A DNA stretch of 64,000 bases, taken from assembly GCA_947579605.1 (NCBI GenBank), contig OX388317.1, forward strand, positions 20,293,384 through 20,357,383, given 5' to 3'. Positions 55,727-64,000 of this stretch are shown piece by piece. Made by a program: the position numbers and the translations under genes. The notes beneath the pieces were generated by a model that searched no databases, was not told the origin of the DNA, and saw nothing but the letters and a program-made list of their open reading frames with translations. Within the stretch, counting starts at the first letter, position 1, and the number at the start of each line of letters is the position of its first letter. This stretch comes from Athripsodes cinereus (Eukaryota > Arthropoda > Insecta > Trichoptera > Leptoceridae).

Positions 55727-56065
55727 CTTCTTCTTCTTTATATCTTTATTAGGTCCCCTGACATTGATGATCACCTGGGAGAAAACTCATCTGTCCTGAG
55801 CAGTACGAAACAACTTCTACACACCTCTCATCCCAGTTCACTCTCGAATGTTTCGAAGCCAGGAAAGCCAATTTCTTCCAACCCCTTTACTGAAGAATAT
55901 CCTGGACTTACATGACAAGTAACGTTGAATTGATGAGTAGAGCAAATGCACAGAGAGAATTGTTCACAACAATCAAGCTCCATAAAACTTCGTATTTTGT
56001 ACAGATTATATAAGATATGAAAATTTTTCCATCTTACAACTTAAGATTGAGGAATTTCAGGATAT
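55727..56065 (-). pseudogene. LINE-E with 5' inversion
   Basis: The minus strand over 55727-55880 is the LINE-E 3' part: its reverse complement (GGGGTTGGAAGAAATTGGCT, TTCGAAACATTCGAGAGTG, GATGAGAGGTGTG) matches 59477-59558. It ends AATAAAGATATAAAGAAGAA with a (GAA)n tail. From about 55885 to 56065 the upstream part of the same element lies in plus sense, reading ISWTYMTSNVELMSRANAQR then ELFTTIKLHKTSYF, homologous to 59296-59440. An upstream piece inverted relative to the 3' piece is the product expected from twin priming during LINE insertion. No intact frame. Confidence 0.75.
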
Positions 56066-57317
56066 AAATTTTACTACGAAGTATCTTGTAAAGGCATCTA
56101 AAATGGATATATTAGCAAACATATGAACGCTCTAACCTTGAAAATTCTTAATAAGAAAAGAACCTATTGAAGGATTACATTATGTATTATAATAGAGGAA
56201 GGATGAAGAGTAAGAAGGCTTTTATCATTGTTTAATATTCCTTAAATAATCCTGAAAGTAAAACAGGATGAATGGTCCGAAACAGGGATCCAAAACATTC
56301 AGAATACAAAACTATATTGAGTGAAAAAAAAAATGTATAATAAAAGTTGTCTTATGTTTAAATCAATATAGTCCAGACTAAGGGAGACTAAAGTCCGAAC
56401 CCGTAAATTAAGGTAAGTCTTATCATTAACTGACATTGAGAGGAGAAAGTTGGCTGATTCTTTGAGAGAGAATAAGACAAACCGATAGATTACAGTGAAA
56501 ACAAAAGTTACTGGATTATTTGAAAGACCAGCTGCTCTGAAATGGACCTGAGCAGGGGTTGAAACACAGGCAAATCTGAAAAAACGGGTCTTCGGAGGCT
56601 TTCTGAGCTTAGGCTAAGTATTAGAGCTAGAATGAAGATCAGAAGAATCAACTAGCAAAGAAAAAACAGCTGATATAAAGCACACAATAAAAATAAAGAA
56701 AATACGTTGAAAAAACATTTCAGTCTGCATTCACTGTAAGAAATACAATAAATAAATATTCAGTAAAAATTCAAAACATCTGTTGTGTCAGATTTTTTTT
56801 TAGTTCAAGAAAAGGGAATGTTTCTATTTAACCCTCATAATAATAAAAACTTACCGCCGTTACCCTTCTCTCTAGGTTTACATTTATTGGACAGACTTAC
56901 CCCATATTGGAGGCTGCTTTATATTATTTTCTAATGTGAATGACTTGACTAAATCTAAACGAGTTTGCTGTTTAAGAGTGAAATTTCTTAGTACATGGGT
57001 AATGTTGTATCCAAAGTTTTCAGGATCAAACTAGCAAATACAAAACACACCTAATTAAGTTTTTTTTTTAAATTTAAATGAATCTGGGTTTTTTTTAAAC
57101 TATATTTACCATTAAATTCCGTGGTCTCTCTGGATGCTTGGGGAGATTCCTGCGTGGGTAGGGGTTTGAGAGGGGTAGCTCAGGACACAATACATTTACG
57201 CCAGTAAAGGGGCACAATATTGTTCTGTTTTACGCTATATCATCTTCATCCAGGCCATTTCTCCGCAGTATTTTCATCAGTGTTGTCTATAAAATACTTA
57301 CAAATAATTTGCGATGA
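56066..57317. other. Unassigned stretch
   Basis: No feature supported. Slightly more A-rich on the plus strand than neighbours (AGA-rich around 56440-56700) but without a frame. Confidence 0.45.
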
Positions 57318-57600
57318 TTTGAGAATATGGAGCGAATGGATGATGAAGGGATGACGAAGAAAGTGTATTTATCTGGAAAATGGGTGCAAGGAAGCCTTAA
57401 TATACGAGAACTACAAAGATTGACTACGTGGATCGAATTCTTCAGGATAACTGCATGTTAAGTAAGTAAATGAAATTGGCGTACGAGATTACATTTATGT
57501 GGAGGAAGCGAATTAAGAATGATAAAATAGATTAATATGATATTCTGTTCTCTCTACCTATTCTATACGTGATATGGCGTAAGGGTAGAGTAAATTATTG
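57318..57600 (+). pseudogene. LINE-A 3' end, diverged
   Basis: TTTGAGAATATGGAGCGAAT, ATGACGAAGAAAGTGTATTT, ATCTGGAAAATGGGTGCAAG, GACTACGTGGATCGAATTCT, ATGTGGAGGAAGCGAATTAA, TTCTGTTCTCTCTACC, then GATATGGCGTAAGGGTAGAG. Corresponds to the FGHVERM to SAYPTWDTA codons with many stops. Confidence 0.7.
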
Positions 57601-57666
57601 TAAATATTCTAATTCATAGTAGGTACCTAAGCAGTATGCTTGTGATGTGATAATGGACTTGGTGGA

Positions 57667-57775
57667 TCTACTACTACTACTACTGCTACTGCTTTGCCAT
57701 CATGCCAAATTCCACAAGTGGGGTAACCGGCAGATCATTGCATTCTGGATCTCCGAATTGAAAATTTGAGGAATT
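57667..57775 (-). repeat. SINE-A 3' part with CTA tail
   Basis: (CTA)n to 57691 on the plus strand, then TTGCCATCATGCCAAATTCC, ACAAGTGGGGTAACCGGCAG, ATCATTGCATTCTGGATCTC. Confidence 0.6.
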
Positions 57776-59295
57776 TAATTAATTCCATGGTTATAAAATT
57801 CAGTATGAAAGCATTGTTCTACGTGCGAAGCGATGTATTTGCTGGATCATGTGTTAAGAATTTGCAGTGATAATTGACCAAAATGATATGTATGTTTGCA
57901 TCCACAATGTTTCTTACGATCTTCGCGGTTCTCAATTATGAAATAGGAATGGAAAACATTCCAGATTTTTATTTTCCATTCAGCAAAATAAATACACACA
58001 TAAGTACCTATATAAAATATTCAAAATTTTCCATTATTTTAGACCGATTCGCCTCTCGTTATAGCGGCACGGTATGACAAGCAAAAATAATACTTATTGC
58101 TTTGTACCCACAAACCACCGAAGCTTCTATTCTATTTGGAAGATATCCATTGTTATTACGAGTGGTTTCTGCTTGGAAAATTCTGCCTTTTAAAATAGAG
58201 ACGGTACTCATAACTATGGTTAATTAAATCGATAGTTGAATCATCGATTTCTTAAAATGCAACCCCAATACGATTTTTTTTACAAACCTTTAACTATGAC
58301 TCCAGAAATATTCGTCTTCACGCTGACTACACTATGATTTGATCAAAACAATGAAAATCAGTCTCTATCCTCAAGTACCTAAATCAGTTCTAAAATAAAA
58401 ACAATTCACTGATGAATATAAATAGGTATGATGTTTTCTTTGTTTTAATATTCTAGGATTGATGGGACTTTGATTCTATACTCCTCACTAATAACTATAT
58501 TTTTAAATACATTTCCTTTTATTTATCAACACAAATCCATTTCTTAATACTTTTTATGACATTCATCACAAGCAGCTGGTCTGCTAGCTACCTCACTTGT
58601 AAGATGATATAGTTTATAGAACATTTTTTTTATTATGACTACTTTTTTGTAAAAACACTATTATTTTTTTATGATAATTCGATCATTTCGGTATTCATAT
58701 CTGTCTCAAAATACTCGAATATCAATATGCTGAGTGCTAGTTACAACAGAACGAAATAAAACATATCTATAGCTGTAGGTTTTTTAAAAATCGTAATTCT
58801 AGATCTTATTAACATCGACTCTACATACGTTTTTAATTTTTCAATAATGATTATTAGCCTTGGACATACTTATTTTATTACTTTTATAATTACCTACTCA
58901 CGAATTGGATGGCGAAGTATTTCTCGTTGATTGCATGTGTTTGGTTATGTTCTATATGTAAATATTAGGGCTGTTGGTGTGTGTTTGTTCTCAATAAATA
59001 AATGAATAATCCAGAAGGGTATATATAACCACTTCATGCATTAATTATTGACATCATAAATATCAATCCACAAATAAACCAATCAGTAATTACCCGCGAA
59101 TCAACAGAGCATATTAATTATGTCATATTATGATACAGACATACATAAAATATTATTGACACTGATCAACATAGAGCTTTCATGTAAAAAGTTCACGCCA
59201 TGTAAATTTAACAAATAAATTAACAACATGCCTAATAATATAATACGTAGTACATGAAGTTCACAAATTTGTAAGATTAACAATGTAATGTGCAT
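57776..59295. other. Mostly unassigned stretch
   Basis: A short SINE-A 3' remnant at 58553-58612 (ACAAGCAGCTGGTCTGCTAG, TACCTCACTTGTAAGATG). A LINE-like A-rich end (TTCTCAATAAATAAATGAAT) near 58990. No gene. Confidence 0.5.
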
Positions 59296-59560
59296 CTACC
59301 GAAGTATGTTAAGAATATCTTGGACTGACGTGACAACTAACGTTGAAGTATTGCGTGGAGCAACTGCTCATAGAGAATATTGTTCACAACAAAAAAGCTC
59401 CGTAAAACTTCATAATTATTTTGGTCACATCATAAGAGAAAAATATGTCATCCTTCAACTGGTCATAGAATGGGAAGATTAAGGAGCATAGAGGGGTTGG
59501 AAGAAAGCGGTTTTCCTTGCTTGAGAACATTCTAGAGTGTACCGAGATGAGAGGTGTGAT
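59296..59560 (+). pseudogene. LINE-E reverse transcriptase C-terminal remnant
   Basis: The plus strand reads YRSMLRISWTDVTTNVEVLR, then GATAHREYCSQQKSSVKLHN, then YFGHIIREKYVILQLVIEW to a stop. Shifted frames continue with RSIEGLEE-like codons. The YR.MLRISWTD..TN.EVL row and YFGHIIR.KY..LQLIIEG row are typical of the RT connection/C-terminal region of non-LTR elements related to LINE-C. The continuation GGTTGGAAGAAAGCGGTTTT matches the inverted copy at 55727. Confidence 0.78.
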
Positions 59561-59919
59561 TTAGTGATTAAGTGTGAAAGGGTGGATCCGACAAGACACG
59601 TAAAGAATAAGAACAATGCAAAAATTATGTACTGTCGATGATTTCGAATTTTGATTGTCCAACTTTAACATCCCTCACTACATCACCAACCTTTACCAAT
59701 ACATAGATAGAATCTGAATGTTTCAAAACCTGCACTGCGAGAAATTCGCATTATGTATTCACAACTAATGTATAAAACAGCATAACCCAATGTTCGCAGC
59801 TACTTTCATAGATGCCTACCAATGGAAACTTAGGCACATAGTAATATCTAAGAAAAATGTATTATTTACGATATCGGAAAAAAATGTTGATTTAAAATAA
59901 TTAATAATATACTATTCAT
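59561..59919. other. Unassigned stretch
   Basis: No feature supported. Confidence 0.5.
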
Positions 59920-60190
59920 TCATTCATCGCCCTCAACGCTCCTCTGGGGAGCACGGGGCAGAAACAAGCCTCCTCCATTCAGAGCGTCTCTGCGCCAATC
60001 GCGTCACCTCTTCCCACGACATTCCTTGCGCTCTGATGTCGTTGTCATAGGAACGGTGTATTGGGAAAGAGGGACGCCCGGAACGACGGAACCCTTGCGG
60101 ACGGAAGAACAGTGCTATTTTTGAACAACTATCATTGGGCATTCTCATAACATGTCCCAGCCAGAACCATCGTCTCTCATATACTATACT
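59920..60190 (-). pseudogene. LINE-B reverse transcriptase C-terminus
   Basis: The minus-strand frame (59933-60229) reads YERRWFWLGHVMRMPNDSCS, then KIALFFRPQGFRRSGRPSFP, then IHRSYDNDIRAQGMSWEEVT and RLAQRRSEWRRLVSAPCSPE. Closely similar to 18499-18814. The tail here is an (ATTC)n repeat on the plus strand rather than (ATC)n, so the tail is not copied rigidly. Confidence 0.85.
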
Positions 60191-60232
60191 AAGAATTAAA
60201 TATTTATAGTTTGGATAACTCATTGACAAATT

Positions 60233-60325
60233 TCAACGATGAGGTATAGGTACCATCCGTCTTGAATAAGTTTTTTTTTTATTTATGCCACGAAAAGGAT
60301 TCCCTACAAGTTCATAACATGTGTT
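60233..60325 (+). repeat. SINE-A internal fragment
   Basis: TTTCAACGATGAGGTATAGG, ACCATCCGTCTTGAATAAG, TTATGCCACGAAAAGGATTC, CCTACAAGTTCATAACATG. Confidence 0.4.
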
Positions 60326-60879
60326 AAGTCGTTAGTTATACAATATACAAATTGTAAATACAAATAACTCTTTGTATGAAAAATACGTAATAAAAGTAAA
60401 TTATTTGTCTTTACGGTACTTCAGTAAATACCAGTGGGAAAGTTGTTTCATTGCATATATTTTTTACAAGATACTCATTTTTTTCGTCAGTAAGATAGAC
60501 ACCTACTGACACTGTACCAGGAACTTCTCCTCTGTATTTTTTATTTTTTAAAAATTAAATACCTTCTTGCCTAGGGACTTCATGTTAACAATCTTTTATC
60601 TTCCTAGTGGGGAGGGGGTAAATTGTCGACTAATAATAAAGTAGATAATTTCATTATGATTCACCACCCAACAAACCCTATTGATAATGTGAATTTAAAC
60701 GGAATAAAATAACCTCCATTCTCCCTTTTCTTACAAGCCATAAGTCAATTACTATGATAATTTTCTTGTCATTTAGAAAATGATCTGATTAAAGCGCCAT
60801 TCATAAAGCCAGGAAAGAAAATTATCTGCTCATTTTATATGTAATTTATTTACCTACGTAATATGTAGCTTTTACAGTT
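60326..60879. other. Unassigned stretch
   Basis: No feature supported. Confidence 0.5.
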
Positions 60880-61312
60880 CCGTATTTCGTCGAGTCTGGC
60901 AAAAATTAAGTCTTCCATTACTTTCTGTTGATTTTCGAGTATGTATCTTGTAAAATACATTATTTTGTAAAACCCCACGTATAAACATCTCCAATTCAGC
61001 CATTCCGAATATCATATCCCGTGGAGCACCCGGTAAAGAATTGGTCTCCCACTCTTCTGCGTAAGTTTTCGAGTGCCCTGTAAAAGGCAGGTGTTCGAAA
61101 AAAATAAGACATTTTACATCTTAAATTCAGCGATGAGGTTTGCCACCCATCCTGAATGTCTTGATTTTATATTGGCAAGAAGAGGACAGTTTGCATGTTT
61201 CTTACATGCAGCTGATCTGCTGGCTACCCCACTTGTGGGATATGCCGTGATGGTATAGTAGTAGTAGTAGTAGTAGATATTTTTGTAGTACAGAGAAGCC
61301 GATCTGTATGTT
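60880..61312 (+). repeat. Old SINE-A split by a young SINE-A
   Basis: The left piece 60880-61015 follows SINE-A order (TTCCATTACTTTCTGTTGAT, TTTCGAGTATGTATCTTGTA, CTCCAATTCAGCCATTCCGA, ATATCA). The right piece 61273-61312 resumes with GATATTTTTGTAGTACAGAG, AAGCCGATCTGTATGTTT, equivalent to GATTTTATATTGGCAAGAAG, AGGACAGTTTGCATGTTT. The young copy sits between, and a tail-family-2 LINE end cuts the right piece at about 61311. Confidence 0.65.
61016..61272 (+). mobile_element. SINE-A, full length, young
   Basis: TATCCCGTGGAGCACCCGGT through CTTGTGGGATATGCCGTGAT, GGTATAG(TAG)n. It is the near-identical twin of 38747-39019 (one substitution) but with a TAG rather than TATAG tail. It contains a sense open frame of 61 codons (61073-61258) ending at the tail's TAG. 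Confidence 0.95.
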
Positions 61313-61400
61313 TATTTATTTATTTATTCAACCAATATACGGCATTTGCCTTTTGCAATATATACCTATAAAAAAATATGTCCTTCACCAATTATGGTGT
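61300..61400 (-). repeat. LINE 3'-tail repeat (tail family 2)
   Basis: TTTATTTATTTATTTATTCA, then CCAATATACGGCATTTGCCT, TTTGCAATATATACC. Inserted into the old SINE-A. Confidence 0.55.
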
Positions 61401-62179
61401 TCTTGGTCAGTCTCAAGTATATATATTTTAATTTTCACATACATACCTACATCAATCTTTTTTTCTTATCATAAAATCTTCAAAATCTATATTCATGTCC
61501 AAAAAACCATTCAAAATTCGTACCATCTCAGCAGTCGCATCACACAAAATACTCGGCAGGCCCGTGGAGAAGGTAATATTATAGAATTATTTTAAATATT
61601 ACAGAAGGATCAAACATAAAGAATAGGAAAATAATTAATTCTACAAATTTCAAAAAAGTTAAATATTGCATGCAATTACACTTAAACTAGTTAAAGTTGA
61701 CAGCTAAACATAAGTTTTAACGTAAGCTGACTATTATTGTATATTATAATATTTCTATGGAAAACGAAAGTTGGAATACTTTCCTCTCCGCACATCATCA
61801 TTATTCTCGGAGCATTAAACAACGACGTACTATGTATAGGTAAAGTGCCTCGTAAAATCTAAGTGAGAAGGCTTTTATAGTTTCTTAAGCATAGATCCAT
61901 AGACACTTTTATCTGAATTAAGGTTCTCTATCTACCTACATTATAATCATTATTAGAAGTTAGGAAGTATATTATAGGTGCCTGAAATTGCTATCCCATT
62001 TTGACATTTCCACAAGTGAGGTATTAAAGAATTTAGAAATACTTGAAAACCTACAGAAAGAAAGTAGGTTTCAGTGGAATACGTAATAATAATCATGATT
62101 CAAGGTATAAACAAATTTATAAAGGTATTTTCAATTCTTTTTCATCTTTGTGTCAAAATTCAAAAATTGTATATCTATC
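61401..62179. other. Unassigned stretch
   Basis: ATTTCCACAAGTGAGGTATT at 62007 is an isolated SINE-A-like word. No other feature supported. Confidence 0.45.
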
Positions 62180-62612
62180 CATCCATATCACTACGGCATA
62201 TCCCACATATGGTATAACCAGTGAGCTAACTGCATATTATCTATTTATTAACAAAGTAAACGGCCTTTACAGTAGAATAAATTTAAAAACAACATACTTG
62301 AAACAAATACAATCAACATATATACCTAAGAGACAATAAATACAACATGACAATAGAAACTACTGGATATTCTCAACGGAAAGCATTTACCTTTGAATAA
62401 ACCTGCTCACAGCATATTTCCTCACGGTGTACTCCGAATCGTTGAAGATATCAACTTCAAAGTAATTATAATAAACATTCAACTCGGCTTCACCGTGTCA
62501 AAAGTTATGACGTTCAAAATAGGTGATACATCTCATCGCAAAATTTTAAGATGTTAAATGTCGTGATGTCCTTCGAGTACTTGCCTTCTACATGATACTC
62601 AAAAAATTGCAA
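62180..62612 (-). repeat. SINE-A split by an AT-rich insert
   Basis: Left piece 62180-62232: ATATCACTACGGCATATCCC, ACATATGGTATAACCAGTGA, GCTAACTGCATATT. Right piece from about 62459: ATAATAAACATTCAACTCGG, CTTCACCGTGTCAAAAG, TCTCATCGCAAAATTTTAAG, CTTGCCTTCTACATGATACT. The gap (62233-62458) begins with TATCTATTTATTAACAAAGT and CGGCCTTTACAG, a LINE tail, with unassigned sequence after it. Confidence 0.5.
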
Positions 62613-62997
62613 TATAAATGAATACAACAAACAATTAAGGTTCTATAATTATACTCCTCAAAACTAAATAATCATAAAAGAAAGAATAATAAACCATTAT
62701 TCCTCTACATTAGTGTAATTTACTTTGTCGCATTTCTTGATAATCTCAAAATCACCATTTTTATTCAAGGAACTCATTATAAAAAGCTGAACGTTCTGTA
62801 ATGGTGCAATTCTAAAGTGATAATCGGCTTGCTTAGGTGCTCAATAGAAGCTAATACGAATTTAAATGCACTAGATAAACACGTTTGGTTATAATATTTT
62901 TCAGTTTTTTGTTGTTGTTGAATAGTTATCATTTTGTTGAAAAGGAGTCCCGTTTAGACTGGGCCAGCATTAGACGGGTGCTATTTAAAAAAATATT
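62613..62997. other. Unassigned stretch
   Basis: No feature supported. Confidence 0.5.
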
Positions 62998-62999
62998 AA

Positions 63000-63243
63000 T
63001 ATACATACATACATAGACAATTCACACACAGATCGAGCTAGTCCCAAACTAAGATGAATCTTGTATCATGGGTACTAACGCGACGATACACACATATACA
63101 ATGCACTACACACATATACATGTAACACCCAGACCCAGGACAGTTTGAAAAAGGTCATTCTTCACTTTGCCTTGGCCGGGAATCGAACCCGGGGCCTCGT
63201 GACTCAAAGGCAAGAGCGTTACCTCCGCGCCACACCGGCCGAC
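63000..63243 (-). mobile_element. SINE-C (tRNA-derived), full length
   Basis: On the minus strand: CCGGTGTGGCGCGGAGGTAA then CGCTCTTGCC (A-box side), GAGTCACGAGGCCCCGGGTT and CGATTCCCGGCCA (B box GGTTCGATTCC intact), then GAAGAATGACC, CCTGGGTCTGGGTG, TTTGGGACTAGCTCGATCTG, and a (GTAT)n tail (ATACATACATAC on the plus strand). Box spacing is tRNA-like, but it continues into a 170-nt body, so it is a SINE and not a tRNA gene. Confidence 0.92.
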
Positions 63244-63270
63244 TATTGGATAGTCGGCCGGTGTGGCGCG
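63226..63270. repeat. Perfect 20-bp inverted repeat at the SINE-C head
   Basis: Bases 63226-63245 and 63251-63270 are exact reverse complements with loop TTGGA. The right half repeats the SINE-C head in opposite orientation. TATTGGATA occurs at 63244-63252 and 63272-63280, bracketing the 19-bp added piece (63253-63271). Confidence 0.88.
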
Positions 63271-63280
63271 ATATTGGATA

Positions 63281-63556
63281 TGAAGGAATACATTGTTGCT
63301 TCTTTGTATGATTTGTGTATTTACATACATGCTGTAGACGTATAGACAATAGATTTAAATCATAATATATCAGAAACACAGTATTAATTTTTCAGAAAAC
63401 GAGTTCCAATATAATTTAAAACGAGTCAATAAACATTTGCTCTTTCACTTCATAAGATTAAGATGCCAATGGACTCCCTCGCACTTATACAAAAGTATTG
63501 CACATCCTATATGCCTGACTAAATTACATAAAGAACCCTACAATAAAAAAGGAATG
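63281..63556. other. Unassigned stretch
   Basis: No feature supported. Confidence 0.5.
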
Positions 63557-63566
63557 AATATCTATC

Positions 63567-63702
63567 AATAATGCAATTTGAAACAAGTGTTCCTTTCTAC
63601 TATTGTTTGTTAATTCGCAGAGAGACGTCTTTCGACGTCGACGTCTCTCTGCGAATTAACAAACAATAGTAGAAAGGAACACTTGTTTCAAATTGCATTA
63701 TT
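63567..63702. repeat. Perfect foldback (63-bp arms, 10-nt loop)
   Basis: Bases 63567-63629 are the exact reverse complement of 63640-63702, with GACGTC-rich turn. AATATCTATCAA lies at 63557-63568 and 63740-63751, so the foldback plus 37 bp on its right is bracketed by a 12-bp direct repeat. No relation to the other palindromes was found by eye. Confidence 0.9.
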
Positions 63703-63904
63703 ATGGAATTCTACTACGTGTGCACCGACACAATTAATAAATATCTATCAAGATTAGTAAGTAGGTACTAAGGTTGATTTGACTGATTCATATGAAAATA
63801 TTTTGGACCCACCGTCCGATGAGACTCATTATCAATTTTTCGTTTTTCTGGTTTTCGAGTTTCTGGTCTATATTAATTTGTCTATGCTGAAGATTTTAAT
63901 GTAA

Positions 63905-64000
63905 TTGGGGAGCTGACCTCATCAAATCAATGTGTTTTTCATTTATTTTCTAGTGTGATTTGTCAATTCTCTGTATGTGTCTCTATGAAATAAATAAATA
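63905..64000 (+). repeat. LINE 3'-tail repeat (tail family 3)
   Basis: ATTGGGGAGCTGACCTCATC, AAATCAATGTGTTTTTC, TTTGTCAATTCTCTGTATGT, GTCTCTATGAAATAAATAAA: same order and spacing as 17425-17533. It runs off the window. Confidence 0.65.

Noticed and set aside
63160..63243. tRNA-like sequence with intact B box
   Set aside because: It continues into the SINE-C body and has diverged copies at 5885 and 25440; there is no plausible acceptor stem, so it is a SINE head and not a tRNA gene.

Overview
The window looks like a stretch of a lepidopteran (moth or butterfly) chromosome. It is strongly AT-rich, lacks operon-like gene packing, is studded with the GTAGGTAC/TAGGTA words common in lepidopteran DNA, and is built largely from retroposon remnants. 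The assignment to Lepidoptera is an inference from composition and repeat style; no host marker gene is present.

I find no host protein-coding gene, no functional tRNA or rRNA gene and no CRISPR array. Every reading frame I could interpret belongs to a repeat. The coding remnants are the last 40-200 codons of non-LTR reverse transcriptase ORFs from at least six LINE families (called LINE-A to LINE-F here), all 5'-truncated and most frameshifted.

The commonest repeat is SINE-A, about 250 bp with a TAG/TATAG-repeat tail, in roughly 30 copies across the whole window. Its 3' end resembles that of LINE-A, which suggests LINE-A supplies its retroposition machinery. Two copies (38747-39019 and 61016-61272) differ by one base over about 245 bp, so the family was active recently. 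Two tRNA-derived SINE families (SINE-B, SINE-C) carry recognisable A and B boxes. There are also several LINE 3'-tail families, a pair of hAT-type MITEs (20237, 52190), a Harbinger-like terminal-inverted-repeat element (27160), a long-hairpin MITE (31791), a 4 x 63 bp tandem array (50190) and a 31-unit TA microsatellite (32879).

The most unusual structure is a set of long inverted repeats: 1-129, 7274-7749, 10832-10967, 39652-39830, 50806-51037, 63226-63270 and 63567-63702. Four of them are bounded by direct repeats of 9-17 bp placed as an insertion would leave them. Two others, plus solitary relatives at 21024, 53474, 8476 and (minus strand) 24971, carry a CTGANGA-stem-GAAA-palindrome-UH arrangement resembling the minimal hammerhead ribozymes of Penelope-like elements. 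My best candidate for something new is therefore hammerhead-like cores embedded in foldback retroposons. This is a structural reading that needs covariance-model and cleavage tests.

Layout: 1-3.3 kb, foldback and SINE-A copies; 3.8-4.4 kb, LINE-A; 7.3-7.8 kb, the 211-bp perfect inverted duplication; 9.2-11 kb, LINE-F and a foldback; 16-19 kb, SINE-A, SINE-B and LINE-B; 20-21 kb, hAT MITE and hammerhead-like motif; 22-30 kb, LINE-A remnants, Harbinger-like element and nested SINEs; 31-39 kb, hairpin MITE, TA array, the longest LINE-A copy and a young SINE-A; 41-50 kb, LINE-C, LINE-D and LINE-A ends; 50-54 kb, tandem array, palindrome and second hAT MITE; 55-62 kb, an inverted LINE-E, LINE-B and nested SINE-A copies; 63 kb, SINE-C and two foldbacks.
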